A stretch of 55,160 bases of DNA from Candidatus Omnitrophota bacterium (GTDB taxonomy: Bacteria > Omnitrophota > Omnitrophia > Omnitrophales > Aquincolibacteriaceae), in the NCBI GenBank assembly GCA_003140935.1, contig PLLJ01000035.1, forward strand, positions 1 to 55,160. The letters are read 5' to 3'. Each line of letters begins with the position of its first letter. Position 1 is the stretch's first letter. The notes below the pieces were generated by a model. It saw only the letters and a list, made by a program, of their open reading frames with translations. It had not been told where the DNA came from and made no database searches. Positions 1 to 10,200 of the stretch are shown here, one piece after another. The position numbers and the translations under genes were made by a program.

Positions 1-110
1 TTTGAGGACGGGACGCATATTACGCCGCGGCCGTCGGGAACGGAGAACAAGATCCGGTTTTATGTTCAGGTGAAGGCGAATCATGTGACGGAGGCAACGC
101 TGGGGAACAT
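1..110 (+). other. C-terminal end of a phosphohexomutase module
   Basis: The translation begins FEDGTHITPRPSGTENKIRF. RPSGTE(P/N)K(I/L)R is the phosphate-binding loop of the last domain of the phosphoglucomutase/phosphomannomutase superfamily. The rest of the enzyme lies upstream of the window. Which sugar it uses cannot be told from this tail. Confidence 0.75.
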
Positions 111-3100
111 CCTGGCGGACGGGAATGTGGAGGCCTATCGCCAGATCATGGACCTCCAGGCCCAGGTCCAGCGCTCGGAGGCGAGGGAGGAGACGATTGA
201 GACATTGAGGGCGCAGGGGGTCACGATCGAGGCCTATCATGATGATTGGGAACTCACGAGGGAGTCTGTGGAGTCTTCGCTCTCAACAAAGCCAGAAGGC
301 TTTTATGCGGCTACGGGGGGGAGGTCCGTGGGATATCAACCTATTATCATTACAGCGCGCAAAGATGGTGAGTCTAACGCAGCCGTCCTTTCTGTAGACC
401 TTCGCGGCTCGATCGGATTTTTGCCATTGGTTTTGATCCAGTTGCCGCTAGGGATAAATTTAAATAAGCAAATTCTTAAAAAAATGGAGACACCCGACGT
501 TAGCCAGAGAGTTGGGAAGTTGCTTTTGGAAAGTGCTGGGAAATTCAGCCCGGCATTGGCTGATTATTTGACCAGCGTTGTGGCCAGTGTGGCTGCGGCA
601 AAATTCCTTCCCGGTGACAGCCGTTCTGAGGTGAGGCTGGATACGATCGTGGCATTAGCAGCGAAAGGGGTCACGATCGAACCCTATCAAGGCGGTTGGA
701 AACTCGGCGGGTCTTCGAGACCTGCGCTCGTGAATCGCCCGCAAGGTTTTCAAGCAGCCACAGGGTCTTTGGGCTACCGGCACGTCATTTATTCTGCGTA
801 TCGTGATAACGATCGTGCGGATGTTCTTTCCTTAGATCTAGGTAATGAAGCTCTGCCGCTGATCTTAATTCAAACGCCGGCCGGGCAATATATTAACTCA
901 CAGATCTCCGATAAAATGAAGATTCCTGAAGTCGACCAGCGCATTACGCGGTTGTTAATAGCAAGCAAGGGGCAGGCCAGTCCGGAATTGGTTGATTATT
1001 TGACCGGCGTTGTCCGCGAGGTTGCTGTTTCAGTATTCCTTTCCAGTTCCACCCGTTCCGAGGCACGTCTACTGGCGGAAACGGATATCGCACAGGTGAA
1101 ATGGAACAAGCAGTCGCGCGTTCTGGAGAATACCGCGGCGCGGGAACTGGCTGGCCGCATTTTAACGGAGGGATATACGAAGATCTTCGCGCCAACCACC
1201 GTTGAAGAACAGGCGGCGTTGCCGGCCAGCACAGCGGTAGCCCTGGTTCCAGGAAACATCCCTTTGTCGAAGGGCGATCTTTTATTCATTCCTTGGTACA
1301 CCTCGGAAGTTCTGCTTGTGAGGCAAGGGACGCCTTTGCGCCAAGTCGTGGATGGATTGATCAGAGGGGGATACGCGACGAGGGTTGAAAGCAGCAGCGT
1401 TGAGGTCGCCGCTCGTTCGGAAGCACGCGAGGGAGTTTTGCCGCGCGTCAATCCATCAAGAACGTGGGAATGGGTAGCGCTCAAGATTCTCTCTCCCTTC
1501 GTGAAAAGAATGAACATTGCGAAAGCGTTCGAAAATGATCCGACGAGACGCGAATGGCTTTCGGTGGATGCCGGAGATATTTATTTCGACGGTTCCAAGA
1601 ACCTCATCACAAAAGGGGTCCTTAACCTTCTGTTAGGGCTTGCCCGAAAAACGAAACTTCACGAATCGATCGAACTGATGTTCACAGGAGCGAAGATCAA
1701 CGAGACGGAAAACCGCGCCGTGCTGCATACAGCCTTGCGCAATATCCGGATTGATGAAGCCACCGGCCAGTTGGTTTCGGCGGGGCCGGTCATCGTGGAC
1801 GGCCAGGACGTGATGCCGGAAGTCCTCAAAGAGCTTAACAACATGGCCGATTTTGTCCGGGAAATTTATTCCGGAGTACGGAAAGGATATACCGGCAAAC
1901 CATTCAAGAATGTCGTCAGTATCGGGATCGGCGGTTCTTATCTTGGTCCCGAAATGGCTGCGTTAGCTCTATTGGCGTCGCGGGTGACGGGCATGAATTT
2001 CTATTTTGTCGCCAATGTCGATGGCGCGGATGCCGCAAGCAAGGTGACAGGACAGATACCGGGCATTCCGGAAGGGCTGAATCCCGAGGAAACGCTTGTG
2101 ATCGTCGAGTCCAAAACCTTTACGACGGCGGAAACGATCAAGAATGCCGAAACGGTTAAAGACTGGATTCTGAAACATTATAACGGTGACAAACAAGCGA
2201 TTGACAGCCACTTCGTGGCGGTTTCAACGGCAACGGATTTGGTTAAAGCATTCGGAATTACCCCTGACAAAAAGCACATGTTCGGGTTCTGGGATTGGGT
2301 CGGCGGCCGTTACTCCATGTGGTCCGCCATCGGGCTTCCGATCATGCTCGCCATCGGGCCGGAGAATTTCTACCAGATGCTTGCCGGCGCTCATGCGATG
2401 GATGTGCATTTCCGGACCGCTCCGTTCGCGAAGAACATTCCGGTCCTTAAGGCCCTCCTGAATATCTGGAACCGTATTTTCCTGGGAATGTCGTCCCTTA
2501 TTATAGCGCCTTATTCCCAGCTTTTAGGCCGCCTTGGGGCCTATCTTGAGCAGCTGTTCATGGAATCGAACGGCAAGAGTATTGACCGTAACGGCAAAAG
2601 GGTGACTTACAACACAAGCTCCGAAATTTACGGAGAATCCATGACGAACGGTCAACACGCCTACCAGCAGCAACCGCATCAGGGACACCTGCTGATTCCG
2701 GAGGACTTCATCGGAATAGTTCGCGCTTCACATACCGTACCGGGACATCAGACGGAACTCTTGGCGAATCTCTTCGGTCAAACCGAAGCTCTTGCAGTCG
2801 GGAAGTCTACGGCGGAAGCTTTGCGGGAGATCAAGGCCGATCAGGTGAAAAATCCGGGAAAATATACGGGCTGGACCGAAAAGGATTTCCTGTGGTTTGC
2901 GAAACAAAAAACATTTGAAGGCAATAAACCTACAAACCTGATCTTGATCGATGAATTGACCCCGTATACGTTCGGGGAAATGATCGCTATGTACGAGCAT
3001 CAGGTCGCCACAGAAGGGTTCATTCTCAATATCTTCAGCTTCGATCAATGGGGTGTGGAATTGGGGAAGGCCCTGGCGAAAATCATCAGCCCACTTCTAC

Positions 3101-3963
3101 GCGGCGTGAAAGAAATAGCAACGGCAGGGCTGACCGCTTCCACCGCTTTCGCGATCAAGCGAGTGCTTGAACGTCAAAAACCGGCGGACGTGAGTCCTAT
3201 GGCTTCTGTCGTGCGAGTCGAGACTCCTGCAGCGCAGAAGACCGACGAAACGTCCCGTTCGGAAGTACGCCAAGAGATGATCATGGGGGACTTGAGCATT
3301 TCGATGGGGTTGATCTCTCTTGAGCGGAATCCCACCCTTGAAGCCGCGTTGATCACAGCCGAAAAAGTGACCGCTGGGATCCTTTCACGTTTGGATGCGG
3401 CGAAGGTGTTTGTTAGCGGGGTTGTGATCAAGGTCGCTCAAGAACTTTTCCCCGGGCATTTCGGCATGGTGCCGACTGGAACCATGGCCGTCGAGGCCCG
3501 GGAAAAAGCAAGTGCGCTTCTCGGAATACGCACTCCAACGGCTTCGGACGTCTTTGTTCTGGGCCACGGCTTTTTCTCACAGGATCATCGTGTGGCGGCC
3601 GGTTTGCGTGAAGTTTATCCTGCTACGACTATTGTGGCGATCGTTAATACAGCCGGGGAGCGAGCCTTCCTTGAAGAGCTCAATCTTCGTCTTGCGAAGG
3701 AAGGCCTGCTGCCGGTCCTTGCAACAGGTCCCGAAAGTCCTGCTGAGCTCAGGGCGCATCTTGCCAAGGTGCAGGGCACTGTTCGTGCGACGGCCTTGCT
3801 GTATAGCGCTGAGAGCATTCCTTCTGCGTTGAAACAACAGCTTCCGAATACAGTCATCGTCACATCAAGAATGCTCAAGGGCTTTCTGAATGCTATCGAC
3901 ATGCTCGTGAGCGGTCTTGTCAAGGATCTCAAAGCGCAGTTCGCGATGGCTCGAAGCGCGTAA
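1..3963 (+). CDS. Giant multi-module protein A (phosphohexomutase tail, duplicated domain, phosphoglucose isomerase, unknown domain); 5' end outside window
   Basis: The frame is open to the left edge. A GTG at 70 is only an internal codon, because in-frame codons before it encode the phosphohexomutase C-terminal signature RPSGTENKIRFYV. Visible modules are the phosphohexomutase tail (1-~110), two copies of an unknown ~145-residue domain (172-1053), an unknown module (1054-1413), a complete phosphoglucose isomerase (1414-3255) and an unknown C-terminal domain (3256-3960). RSExR pentapeptides at 172, 622, 1054, 1414 and 3256 sit exactly at the module boundaries. The two recognisable enzymes act on neighbouring sugar-phosphate steps (hexose 1-P/6-P and glucose-6-P/fructose-6-P). 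A strong hairpin terminator follows the stop. Whether this protein is exported cannot be seen because its N terminus lies outside the window. The reading frame is certain; polyprotein processing is inference. Confidence 0.9.
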   Translation, partial: FEDGTHITPRPSGTENKIRFYVQVKANHVTEATLGNILADGNVEAYRQIMDLQAQVQRSEAREETIETLRAQGVTIEAYHDDWELTRESVESSLSTKPEGFYAATGGRSVGYQPIIITARKDGESNAAVLSVDLRGSIGFLPLVLIQLPLGINLNKQILKKMETPDVSQRVGKLLLESAGKFSPALADYLTSVVASVAAAKFLPGDSRSEVRLDTIVALAAKGVTIEPYQGGWKLGGSSRPALVNRPQGFQAATGSLGYRHVIYSAYRDNDRADVLSLDLGNEALPLILIQTPAGQYINSQISDKMKIPEVDQRITRLLIASKGQASPELVDYLTGVVREVAVSVFLSSSTRSEARLLAETDIAQVKWNKQSRVLENTAARELAGRILTEGYTKIFAPTTVEEQAALPASTAVALVPGNIPLSKGDLLFIPWYTSEVLLVRQGTPLRQVVDGLIRGGYATRVESSSVEVAARSEAREGVLPRVNPSRTWEWVALKILSPFVKRMNIAKAFENDPTRREWLSVDAGDIYFDGSKNLITKGVLNLLLGLARKTKLHESIELMFTGAKINETENRAVLHTALRNIRIDEATGQLVSAGPVIVDGQDVMPEVLKELNNMADFVREIYSGVRKGYTGKPFKNVVSIGIGGSYLGPEMAALALLASRVTGMNFYFVANVDGADAASKVTGQIPGIPEGLNPEETLVIVESKTFTTAETIKNAETVKDWILKHYNGDKQAIDSHFVAVSTATDLVKAFGITPDKKHMFGFWDWVGGRYSMWSAIGLPIMLAIGPENFYQMLAGAHAMDVHFRTAPFAKNIPVLKALLNIWNRIFLGMSSLIIAPYSQLLGRLGAYLEQLFMESNGKSIDRNGKRVTYNTSSEIYGESMTNGQHAYQQQPHQGHLLIPEDFIGIVRASHTVPGHQTELLANLFGQTEALAVGKSTAEALREIKADQVKNPGKYTGWTEKDFLWFAKQKTFEGNKPTNLILIDELTPYTFGEMIAMYEHQVATEGFILNIFSFDQWGVELGKALAKIISPLLRGVKEIATAGLTASTAFAIKRVLERQKPADVSPMASVVRVETPAAQKTDETSRSEVRQEMIMGDLSISMGLISLERNPTLEAALITAEKVTAGILSRLDAAKVFVSGVVIKVAQELFPGHFGMVPTGTMAVEAREKASALLGIRTPTASDVFVLGHGFFSQDHRVAAGLREVYPATTIVAIVNTAGERAFLEELNLRLAKEGLLPVLATGPESPAELRAHLAKVQGTVRATALLYSAESIPSALKQQLPNTVIVTSRMLKGFLNAIDMLVSGLVKDLKAQFAMARSA
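172..1053 (+). repeat. Tandem duplication of an unknown ~145-residue domain
   Basis: Two consecutive modules, 172-621 and 622-1053, each start with an RSExR motif. Both carry the same ordered landmarks: GVTIE(A/P)Y near the start, GF(Y/Q)AATG in the middle, L(V/I)LIQ(L/T)P, then (A/V)DYLT(S/G)VV near the end. I recognise no family. Divergence between the copies is substantial, so the duplication is not recent. Confidence 0.8.
1414..3255 (+). other. Phosphoglucose isomerase module (pgi-like) inside protein A
   Basis: Interconverts glucose-6-phosphate and fructose-6-phosphate. The PGI signatures appear in order: the sugar-phosphate loop SIGIGGSYLGPE near 1918-1953, ESKTFTTAET near 2107, MESNGKS at 2560-2580 (catalytic Glu), GQHA at 2650-2661 (catalytic His) and WGVELGK ending at 3069 (catalytic Lys). 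The Glu-His spacing of 31 residues equals that in E. coli PGI. The Gln-rich stretch after GQHAY differs from the usual sequence. The module is full length and looks active, but it is fused on both sides. Confidence 0.9.
3256..3963 (+). other. C-terminal module of protein A, unknown
   Basis: About 235 residues starting at RSEVR. It contains alternating hydrophobic strand and helix-like segments, such as a V-F-V-L-G-H-G-F stretch near 3550 and an L-P-N-T-V-I-V-T-S stretch near 3840. This suggests an alpha/beta fold, possibly receiver-like. It ends in ARSA, one residue from the motif core. No family is recognised. Confidence 0.4.
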
Positions 3964-3968
3964 TTACC

Positions 3969-4017
3969 AAAAAGGGGCAGGCGTCGTATTCTACGGAATC
4001 GTCGTCTGCTCCTTTTT
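3969..4017. terminator. Rho-independent hairpin terminator, probably bidirectional
   Basis: The A-tract and GGGGCAGGCGTCG at 3969-3986 pair with CGTCGTCTGCTCC and a T-tract at 4000-4017, with two G-U pairs and one mismatch, around a 13-base loop. It begins five bases after the stop of protein A. The opening bases resemble those of the hairpin at 52847, so it may also belong to a small palindromic repeat family. Confidence 0.8.
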
Positions 4018-4266
4018 CAATCCTGCCTTTTTCCGCAGTGTCATTCCTCAAGTTCATTCTCTGAAAATCCAGGAGCGGCTAAGTTTGCATTATTGATATT
4101 AGCAATAGATAGCAAATATAGCTTTTTATAGCATATTATAGCCAATAACATCTAAATAAATACTTTAAAGCTCTTGAAATATCTTAGTTATCATGGCAAA
4201 GTTTCTGTAGAGACAAGAATAGGAGATTGCAGCCTAACTTTTGGAGCATAAAAAGTCACATAACCT
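4018..4266 (+). promoter_or_regulatory. AT-rich upstream region with five helically phased TAGC repeats
   Basis: The region before the 3700-residue gene is much richer in A+T than its surroundings. TAGC occurs at 4100, 4110, 4119, 4129 and 4139, that is every 9-10 bases, embedded in A/T. No convincing -35/-10 pair was found, although TATCAT-like hexamers occur near 4190. No Shine-Dalgarno sequence is obvious directly before 4267. Confidence 0.5.
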
Positions 4267-7200
4267 ATGACCATAAAAAGTAGACAAAACTACGGCGCTG
4301 CTTTGCGAGCCATCGTTTGGGGAGTGGTCTTTGTATTCACACTCACGAGTGTGACATGGACGATGCCGACTGCCCACGCGAATACGACGCCTTCTGTCCG
4401 CCCGGGTCCTGTTGTGCCGTTGAAGGATCTGGCGGATGTCTCACTCCCCGCTGAGATCGGAAAGATCCGGGAAACCTACCGCGGGACAAGCGACAAGACG
4501 GTGATCCTGATCCAGGACGCCCATTCCATTCCTGACGCCCAACGCAGCATCCAATCCGCGATCGATCATTTCCAGAAAGAATACGGAGTCACTCTCATCG
4601 GGCTTGAAGGAGCTTCGGAGAGGCTGGACCCGCAGATCTTCCGGAGCTTTCCAGATAAGGAATTGCTCCGCAAGACATTTGATGATTATTCCGGAAAAGG
4701 GGAGCTCACCGGCGGGACAGCGGCCGCCTTATTCAATAGCTCCCAAACCGCGGTTTATCAGGGCATCGAAGATTGGGAGCTTTACGAGAAGGGGATTGCC
4801 GGCTTCTTGGGAGCCATGAAAACAGAAAGCGAAGTCACGGCATCGCTCGAGCAACGGATCATAGACCTGGAACGGGAAAAAGGGACGAGTTACCCCAAAG
4901 ATCTTCTTGAGGTCGACCGTCTTCTTACGCAGTTCGGCGAAAATAAAACCAACCTCGCGCAAGTCTTGAGCGGGCTAAGTCCATACCTGCCGCCCCCCGA
5001 AAGTTCAGAACTCGCCGTATTGCTTAAAGAAATTCAAACAAGCCAAAGACCTGAAACTGGAGACCTGAGATTTGAAAATGAGATCAAAAAGATCGCGGCG
5101 CAAGTCGAGTCGGTTCTCAAGAGCCGGTCCTCCTCACCGGAGCTCAAGCAGGACCTTCAAGCATTCTACGAGAAACGGCAGGAATACCAGACATCGCAAA
5201 TGACGTCACAGGCCTTTGCTTTGTTTTTGAGGGACCTCGCAAAGCAACACAAAGTGAGGGTTAAAGTCTCCCGCGAGCTCGCCTCCCTAGTAGAAGATCA
5301 AAAAAAATTGCGGGACATCGAAGGAACCCATCTTTTTGAAGGCTTTAAGCGCTATGCGGATGCCGTAAAAGAAAAACTGATCGGGAAGTCGGAGCCCGCG
5401 GTCCAGGACTTGATCAAACAATTAAATATTCGAACCCAAGAACTGGCGCTTCTCAAACGCCTCGCTAAGTTGGAACTCAGTTTCGAGGATTGGACGATCC
5501 TAAAGAAGACTATGGTGAAGCCATGGACTCTTGATCCTGAATTGCGGACGAAACTTGAGTCTCATCTCCGGTTCTACCGCATTGCCGAACAGCGCGACGA
5601 AGTTTTTTATAATAATTTGACTGATCTGATGAAGAGAAACGAATCCCGAGGTATGAATTCCGAGCCTCGTGCCGCGAATGCAGCGATCCTTGTGGCTGGC
5701 GGCTTCCACACCGGAGGGCTGACGCAGGCGTTTAAAGAAAAGGGGATTTCTTACATTCTCGTAATGCCCCGGATCGATCGTCTTCCCGAACAATCACTTT
5801 ACCGCGAGCACATGCAAGGTGACGTATCCTGGAAGAACTATTTCGAGGTCAAGAACGGCAAAGTGAATCTCTACGATGCTTTTGTCCGTGCTACTCGCGA
5901 TAAGCTTCTGAATACGAAGAGCTTAACGGGTCCCGAGTCCCGAATCCCGAGTCCCGTGTGCAAACAATGGCGCGATCAGATCATCCGCGACCTGGCGGAG
6001 CAGGGACGGATTGCTGAGGCCTCTGCCTACACCCGGTTCATGGATGAACTGGGTGGCCCAGGTGCAACGAATGACACGCAGCGGCTCAAAGAGACATGGC
6101 TCGCTAACATCGACCGCTTTGGGAATGGCCTCAAGAAACTCCAGGCCGCAGGCAAACTTAGCGCATCCGGTATTGCCCAACTCCTTAAATCCTTCACTAC
6201 TGCCGAACCTGTTCTTGCCAATGTTCTCGCGCCCGGAACCGAGATCCAATGGCCTCTGTCGGCACAACGTTCTGAAACGAGAGAGGCAGACAGTTTCAAA
6301 GCCTTCTGGACGGCTGAAAATTTTCTGAAACAAGAGCCGTTGATTTGGGAACGATTCAAAGAGATGGGGCTGAAGAACGAACCGGTGATCGTCAACCTTG
6401 AAGTGGATCGTCCGGAAATGGTCTGGCGGAGTATTCGGGACAAAATAGAAGCCCTGGATGATGATCAATTGGTCGCGTTGTCTCTTGTCGTTCATGATCC
6501 TCAAAAGGATTGGACGCATTATGTGATGATTGTTGATAGCGTCGGCAATATCGCAAGCGGGGCCCTTCCGCTCGGTCTTCTCAGCCTGCTCCCATTCGGA
6601 GATCAGGAATTCATTCTCTATGTCATCCAAGATAATAAAAATACCAATATCCATTTCAGGAACATTATCTTCGGACGAAGAGGCGTCGGGGACATCAATC
6701 CCTTGCGCGGTAAAAAAATAATGAAACCTGTTTTTGAGCGTCTGGAAGGCTTTTTAAGGAAAAGTTTCGAGGGATGGACAGTCAGCAGCTATTCGGTCAC
6801 AAGAAGCACGCGCCGGTTTATGGACCGATTTAATGCGGTACAGCCTCCGAACAACATTTTTATGGACTATCGGGCACGCGACTATGAACCTCTCATGCTT
6901 CCAACGGATGTTGTCGTCGGCCCCGATGCGAGGATGGATTTTGTGGTCGGACGTATCGAGAGTACTCCGCCTGCCACTCCCGAAGTGAACGCGGCTGGTC
7001 GGTCCGAAATGCGTGAGAAGGCAGCGACGGAATACGCCAAGCTGTTCCTTCGATGGCAAGATCAGGAAGCTTTTGTGGATCTTGTCGTTCGCGGGGAATT
7101 GGATAAGGCGGCTGCTTTGATTCAAGAAGCGCAAAAAGCCGGACGGACGCATTACGCGGATTTTCAGCTGAAGCCGCAGCGCGCAGTCTATCCCGGCGGG

Positions 7201-10200
7201 CTGGACCTCAGGATTTTAGAGCTCTTTCCGGACCTGGAAGTGGTGCATTTCATCAATCTACAGCCGTTCCGGGTTGATCATAAAGTTAATAAATTGACCT
7301 ACAAGGACCCTGAGGGGCACTCTTTCAAGGGTCGTCCGGCCCTCCAGAAAATGCTCGACCGGTATTTGTGGATGGCCTCTGTGAAACCTTACATCAGTGA
7401 TGAGACACAGCGGGGGATCCTCTATCCCACCGCCGAAAGAGCGAGTAGCAGGGACCCGCAGATCGGCGTGGAGCCGTTCATGAGGGCCGATCTTGAGAGG
7501 ATCGGTGCCTCGAACATCCAGGTCAACCCAGTAGCCGACGAACATCCGGGAATCAAGGTGTTCGAGATCCGGTTTAGTGATATTTTAGGGCGGATACGCA
7601 CAATCTATTATCACGAAATGGACTTTTTCGGGAAAGCCTACGCGCAAGTCTTGCAGGATGACCTGAAGGATAAAAAGATCGGCCTGTTATTTGTGAAAGG
7701 ATTTAACCCGGGCCGTGAGGCGGCTGAACGAGGCTACCCGCGGGTATTTTTTGACGGGCTTACGCCGGACGGGTTGCTGGCCAGGGACCATCCGTCCCTT
7801 TCGCATCTCAAGGGATTAGAGGTGGGAACGGATGTGGCATTGCTGTCGGATGCACGGACGAAGGTGTATTTCGAGCTTATCGGTTCTTTGGGCGGCATCG
7901 GAAGTGTTTGGGGCGATATCGGACACAGTGACAACACCGGGATCCCGCCGGGCATGGACGTTTTCCAACTGTCTGCCGATCCTCTCTTTGCTCAAAGGCT
8001 TTTCGATGATGCAAGGGAGATGGTTCGGAGGAATGACAGCTTGTCACTCGCTTCGGCAATGGCGATTGTGCGGCGGCAGATGACCGATGCCGCAATTAAA
8101 GCGGAAGATGCTGCAAGAGGTTCCCGTTCTGAAATGCGGCCGCTTCCGGAGCTGAATAATAAGATCCTTCTGGACGAGGCCACGGGGCGGATCGCGTTCG
8201 GGGACGAGCCGGTTGTCCGGTTGGATCTGGAGCTTTGGGGTGTCCGGCATGGGATAACACCCGCCAATGAAGTTAATGAAAGACTTCTCCCTTCCGAGCG
8301 GGACAAAAAAGGGAACTTTCAAGGCCAGGTCGACGAGGGAATCGGTGAACCCGAAGGATTTAATCAACTGACACCCAAAGGAAAGGAGCAGGCAGAAACC
8401 GCTGCGGATGCGTTGGTCGCTCAGTTCAAAGACAAGATCGAAGCCGGTGAAGAGATCGTCGTTGTGATGAGTCCGAGGAACCGCGCTGTGGAGACTGCGA
8501 AGGCGTTTATCCGAAAGTTTACGGCTGCGGGCGGCAAGGTCAAAATAGTCACTAATCGTGAGATCAGGGCCGGTGCCGATGAAATGGATTTCGGTTTCTG
8601 CGATAACAAAGCCACGAATGATATCACCATCCCCGCGAGCAGGGAGTTTGTTCATCGGTACCGCGACGGGCTTGATGTTACCGCCCATCCCGGTCCGCTG
8701 ATGGAAGGAACTCGGGTGCTGAAAAAAGGGGAGAGATATTTGGACCTTTTGGTCCGGGAAAAGAAATTCGCGGAACGGCTTAACAGCATGTTCCGGGGCC
8801 GGACCGTGGTTGTTTTCGGTCACGGAACACAGTTGGGCGCTCTCCGGGTCATTTTGAGAGAAAAAAAGTTAACGGATGAGTCCGGCCGCATTAATTGGCG
8901 GCGAAGCCGGCTTCCCAATGCCGCGCCCGTCCTTTTATCGAAGCCTTTGTCCCAGGGCCGTTCCGAAGTGCGGGAGCCTTTGATGCGGAGACATTGGGTT
9001 CAATTGGCTTTGGGTTTGGTGGCCGCTCCTGCGGCTACGATCGGAGAGGCACTGGCCCAGCCGGGATCTTCGTTATTCTCGAAAGCGTCATCTTTTTTCT
9101 CATCTTTTGCAGCTCAACGGTCCGAATCACGGGAGGAAAAACCGGTCGTGGGGTCCTTAGGTGAAAAAGAGTTGCAAGACAAGATCGCGGAGATTGGGAC
9201 ATATAATGTGCCCGGCCGGTATGCCCCGATCATCCGTTGGATCAAAGGGGAGAGCAATCTTTATCTTCCCGAAAGTGAGTTGACGGAAGAGACCGCCATC
9301 GTGGATCTCGGAACGAGCACCGGTTACGGTGCCCTGGACCTTCATGAGGCGTTTCCGGCGCCGTATATTTATGCGGTTGACCCGAAAGAAGGCGGGGTGG
9401 CGCTCGAGCTCCATCCTTCCGACAAGATCATTACGAAGAGAAAAATAGACCACCGTCTTCAGGGCATTGATTTTGTGAACAAAGAGGGAAAGCTTTTGAA
9501 GGTTAAGGTCATCATTTTATTTAATGTCATGCAATTTTACAGCCCCGATGAAGTCGCGGATATTGTCAAGCAGTCTGCCCAAAAACTGGATGAAGGAGGC
9601 CTTTATATCCTGGGGGTCAGGTACCCCGTTGGAAGGATCAAGAGCTTTTCTGTTCTGAAGTTCATGATCCTGCAGAAAGTCAACGGGGCCATGGTCCCGC
9701 GGGAATTGATCTTACGGCAATTCACCGATAATAAGGGCATGGGTCTGGCTGATTGGGCACGTTTCATGTCGGATGATTCGGCCCGGGTTTTCGGCCCCCG
9801 GTTGGCTAAGATCGACAGAAAGATCAACACTGTCCGGACAGCGATGTTTCCGCCCGGCACAGCCAACATTTTATTTCAAGAAAATGCGCCGCCGATCGAA
9901 CACAAGATATTCCAGGCGCAACAGAAGACTTTACTTGAGGAGGGTGTGCAGTTCCGCCCATTCAATTTCCCCAATGACCTTTCCAGCAATGGATCACAAA
10001 ATGAAAGCATTCCAATCGCCATTTCCTTTGACCAGCCCGCGTTGCGGGGAAGCTCTCCGCAGTTTCCAAGCCGTTCCGAAATGCGAATTGGGGATACCCC
10101 CCGGCCTGTGGCGATGGACCCATTTCAGGATATACAGTTTAGGATGGGTGCAAAAGTAGAAATCGAGTTTCGGGGGACAGGTCTGGCCAGAAGTTTTACC

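Noticed and set aside
70-72. GTG as the start of protein A
   Set aside because: The in-frame codons upstream encode a phosphohexomutase signature, so the gene begins outside the window.
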